7,288 nt of DNA from Bacteroidota bacterium (GTDB lineage Bacteria > Bacteroidota > Bacteroidia > Chitinophagales > Chitinophagaceae). Both the position numbers and the translations under genes were made by a program. Below are positions 6,300 to 7,288 of the stretch, one piece after another. How positions within the stretch are numbered: position 1 is the first letter of the stretch; the number at the start of each line of letters is the position of its first letter. The stretch covers positions 1 to 7,288 of the forward strand of contig JANYAL010000039.1 in NCBI GenBank assembly GCA_025361325.1, written 5' to 3'. The notes under the pieces are model-generated. The model saw nothing but the letters and a program-made list of their open reading frames with translations. It had not been told where the DNA came from and made no database searches.

Positions 6300-7288
6300 A
6301 TGAAGACCAGGAACAAATACGTGTTGCTAATAAAAAAGTTCCTAAGGGTGCTGGGGCCGGGGTTTGTCGCAGGATCCAGTGATGATGACCATTCTGGTAT
6401 TGCTACTTATTCCCAAGCCGTTGCCGCTTTGGCACTAAGCTGCTCTGGACTGCTATCTTCACTTACTCTATGATGCTGGCCATACAGCAAATGTGCGCAC
6501 GCATTGGTCTGGTGACCGGGAAAGGTTTAACGGGTGTAATTAAAAAATATTACTCCCGTAAAGTACTGTACATAATCCTGGCCATCAGTTTCCCTTCCAT
6601 CACGTTAAATATTGGCGCCGATATCTCCGGTAAAGGCGCGGTAGGCAATTTAATTTTGCCTGATGAACCAGCATTCGCATTCTCCATCCTCTTCACCACA
6701 TTACTGATGCTGAGTTTCATATTCTTCAACCACCCCAACATAGCCACTATCCTGAAATAGCTGTGCATAGCTCTGTTCAGTTATATCCTAATCCCCTTCC
6801 TGACAGGGACCGATTGGATCGCTGTGCTGAAAAGTTCTTTCATCCCGAAAATAGAGAATAATCCGGCATTCTTCATGGCTCTTGTTGGAATACTGGGAAC
6901 TACTTTCTGCCCTTACCTCTATTTCTGGCAGGCTTCTATGGAAGTGGGGAAGTAAAGGAAAAAAACTGATCATTGACAAACGTATCATTGCCGATATGAA
7001 GATGGACGTAAACGGGGGGATGATCTTCAACAATCTGGTGATGTTCTTTATCATACTCACCACAGGTATTTTTGTCTTCAATGCTGGAATCAACCAGATC
7101 GATACCGTGGAAGAGGCAGCGCTGTCTTTAAAACTGCTGGCGGGCGAATTAGCCAATGCTTTCTTTGCCGTAGGGGTGATCAACACCAGACTGTTGGCCA
7201 TACCCGTATTGGCAGACGCATTGAGTTACATGATAGCCGAAACCTTTAACTTGGAAGAAGGTTTGAGTAAAAAATTTCATGAGGCACG
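6300..7288 (+). pseudogene. NRAMP-family divalent metal transporter, disrupted; 3' end outside window
   Basis: NRAMP proteins are proton-coupled importers of Mn2+, Fe2+ and related ions. The reading begins at ATG 6300 (MKTRNKYVLLIKKF) and gives LGPGFVAGSSDDDHSGIATYSQA, the TM1 region of the family. Homology then moves to another frame from about 6428 (FGTKLLWTAIFTYSMMLAI, then MCARIGLVTGKGLTGVI and LNIGADISGKGAVGNL). It stops at an in-frame TAG (6758-6760) but continues in the same frame (LCIALFSYILIPFLTGTDWIAVL, then TFCPYLYFWQASMEV to about 6946). It resumes in the original frame from about 6960 (KKLIIDKRIIADM, NNLVMFFIILTTG, LLAIPVLADALSYMIAETF) to the window edge. At least three disruptions mean no full-length protein can be made by ordinary translation. 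Several normally conserved positions also look altered (DDDHSG, DISGKG, NTRLLAIPVLADA), which favours a decaying gene over sequencing error. The family call is strong. Its loss is inferred from this sequence alone. Confidence 0.85.

Noticed and set aside
6262..6303. 13-codon open frame whose TGA overlaps the NRAMP ATG (ATGA)
   Set aside because: It could be a translationally coupled leader peptide, but it is too short and featureless to support, and the downstream gene is broken.
6470..6760. Independent 96-residue gene starting with MMLAIQQMCARIG
   Set aside because: It is a middle fragment of the broken NRAMP gene; the flanking homology continues on both sides.
6424..6966. Programmed frameshifting or stop readthrough to make full-length NRAMP
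   Set aside because: Several independent events in one mRNA would be needed, no typical slippery site with a following structure was seen, and altered conserved residues point to decay.
6788..7201. 137-codon antisense open frame across the NRAMP remnant
   Set aside because: The + strand clearly carries NRAMP homology here, and the antisense protein has no recognisable features.

Overview
The window reads as a piece of a Bacteroidota chromosome, probably Chitinophagaceae-like. The evidence is the resemblance of the proteins to that phylum, start codons without convincing Shine-Dalgarno sequences at most genes, and one good match to the Bacteroidota promoter pattern (TTTG, 19 bases, TAACTTG) ahead of rocD. 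The placement is inferred from recognition of protein families, not from a database search. All recognisable genes lie on the + strand. Most of the window is housekeeping or central metabolism.

Layout: (1) 1-281, the C-terminal end of electron transfer flavoprotein alpha (etfA), cut by the window edge. (2) 432-1016, a bifunctional-nuclease-family (BFN/DUF151) protein with a C-terminal UVR motif. (3) 1157-1975, ispE, the GHMP kinase of the MEP isoprenoid pathway. (4) 1976-2301, a 326-base non-coding stretch with a promoter, a possible pseudoknot and a terminator-like hairpin with a T5 tract, all upstream of rocD. (5) 2302-3540, rocD, ornithine aminotransferase, with the active-site residues intact. 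(6) 3541-3718, a spacer with three inverted repeats. (7) 3719-6214, a complete P2-like P-type cation ATPase whose TM5/TM6 residues do not match the SERCA calcium site. (8) 6300 to the window end, an NRAMP-family divalent metal transporter gene broken by a frameshift, an in-frame TAG and a second frame disruption, so best read as a pseudogene.

The genes do not form one obvious pathway. etfA and the BFN gene may be co-transcribed, rocD appears to have its own promoter, and the ATPase and the broken NRAMP gene form a cation-transport pair in which only the ATPase still looks functional. I do not see a phage, insertion sequence, CRISPR array, tRNA or rRNA, and nothing here amounts to a new multi-gene system. 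The points most worth a second look are the decaying NRAMP gene, the unusual ion-site residues of the ATPase, and the structured rocD leader.
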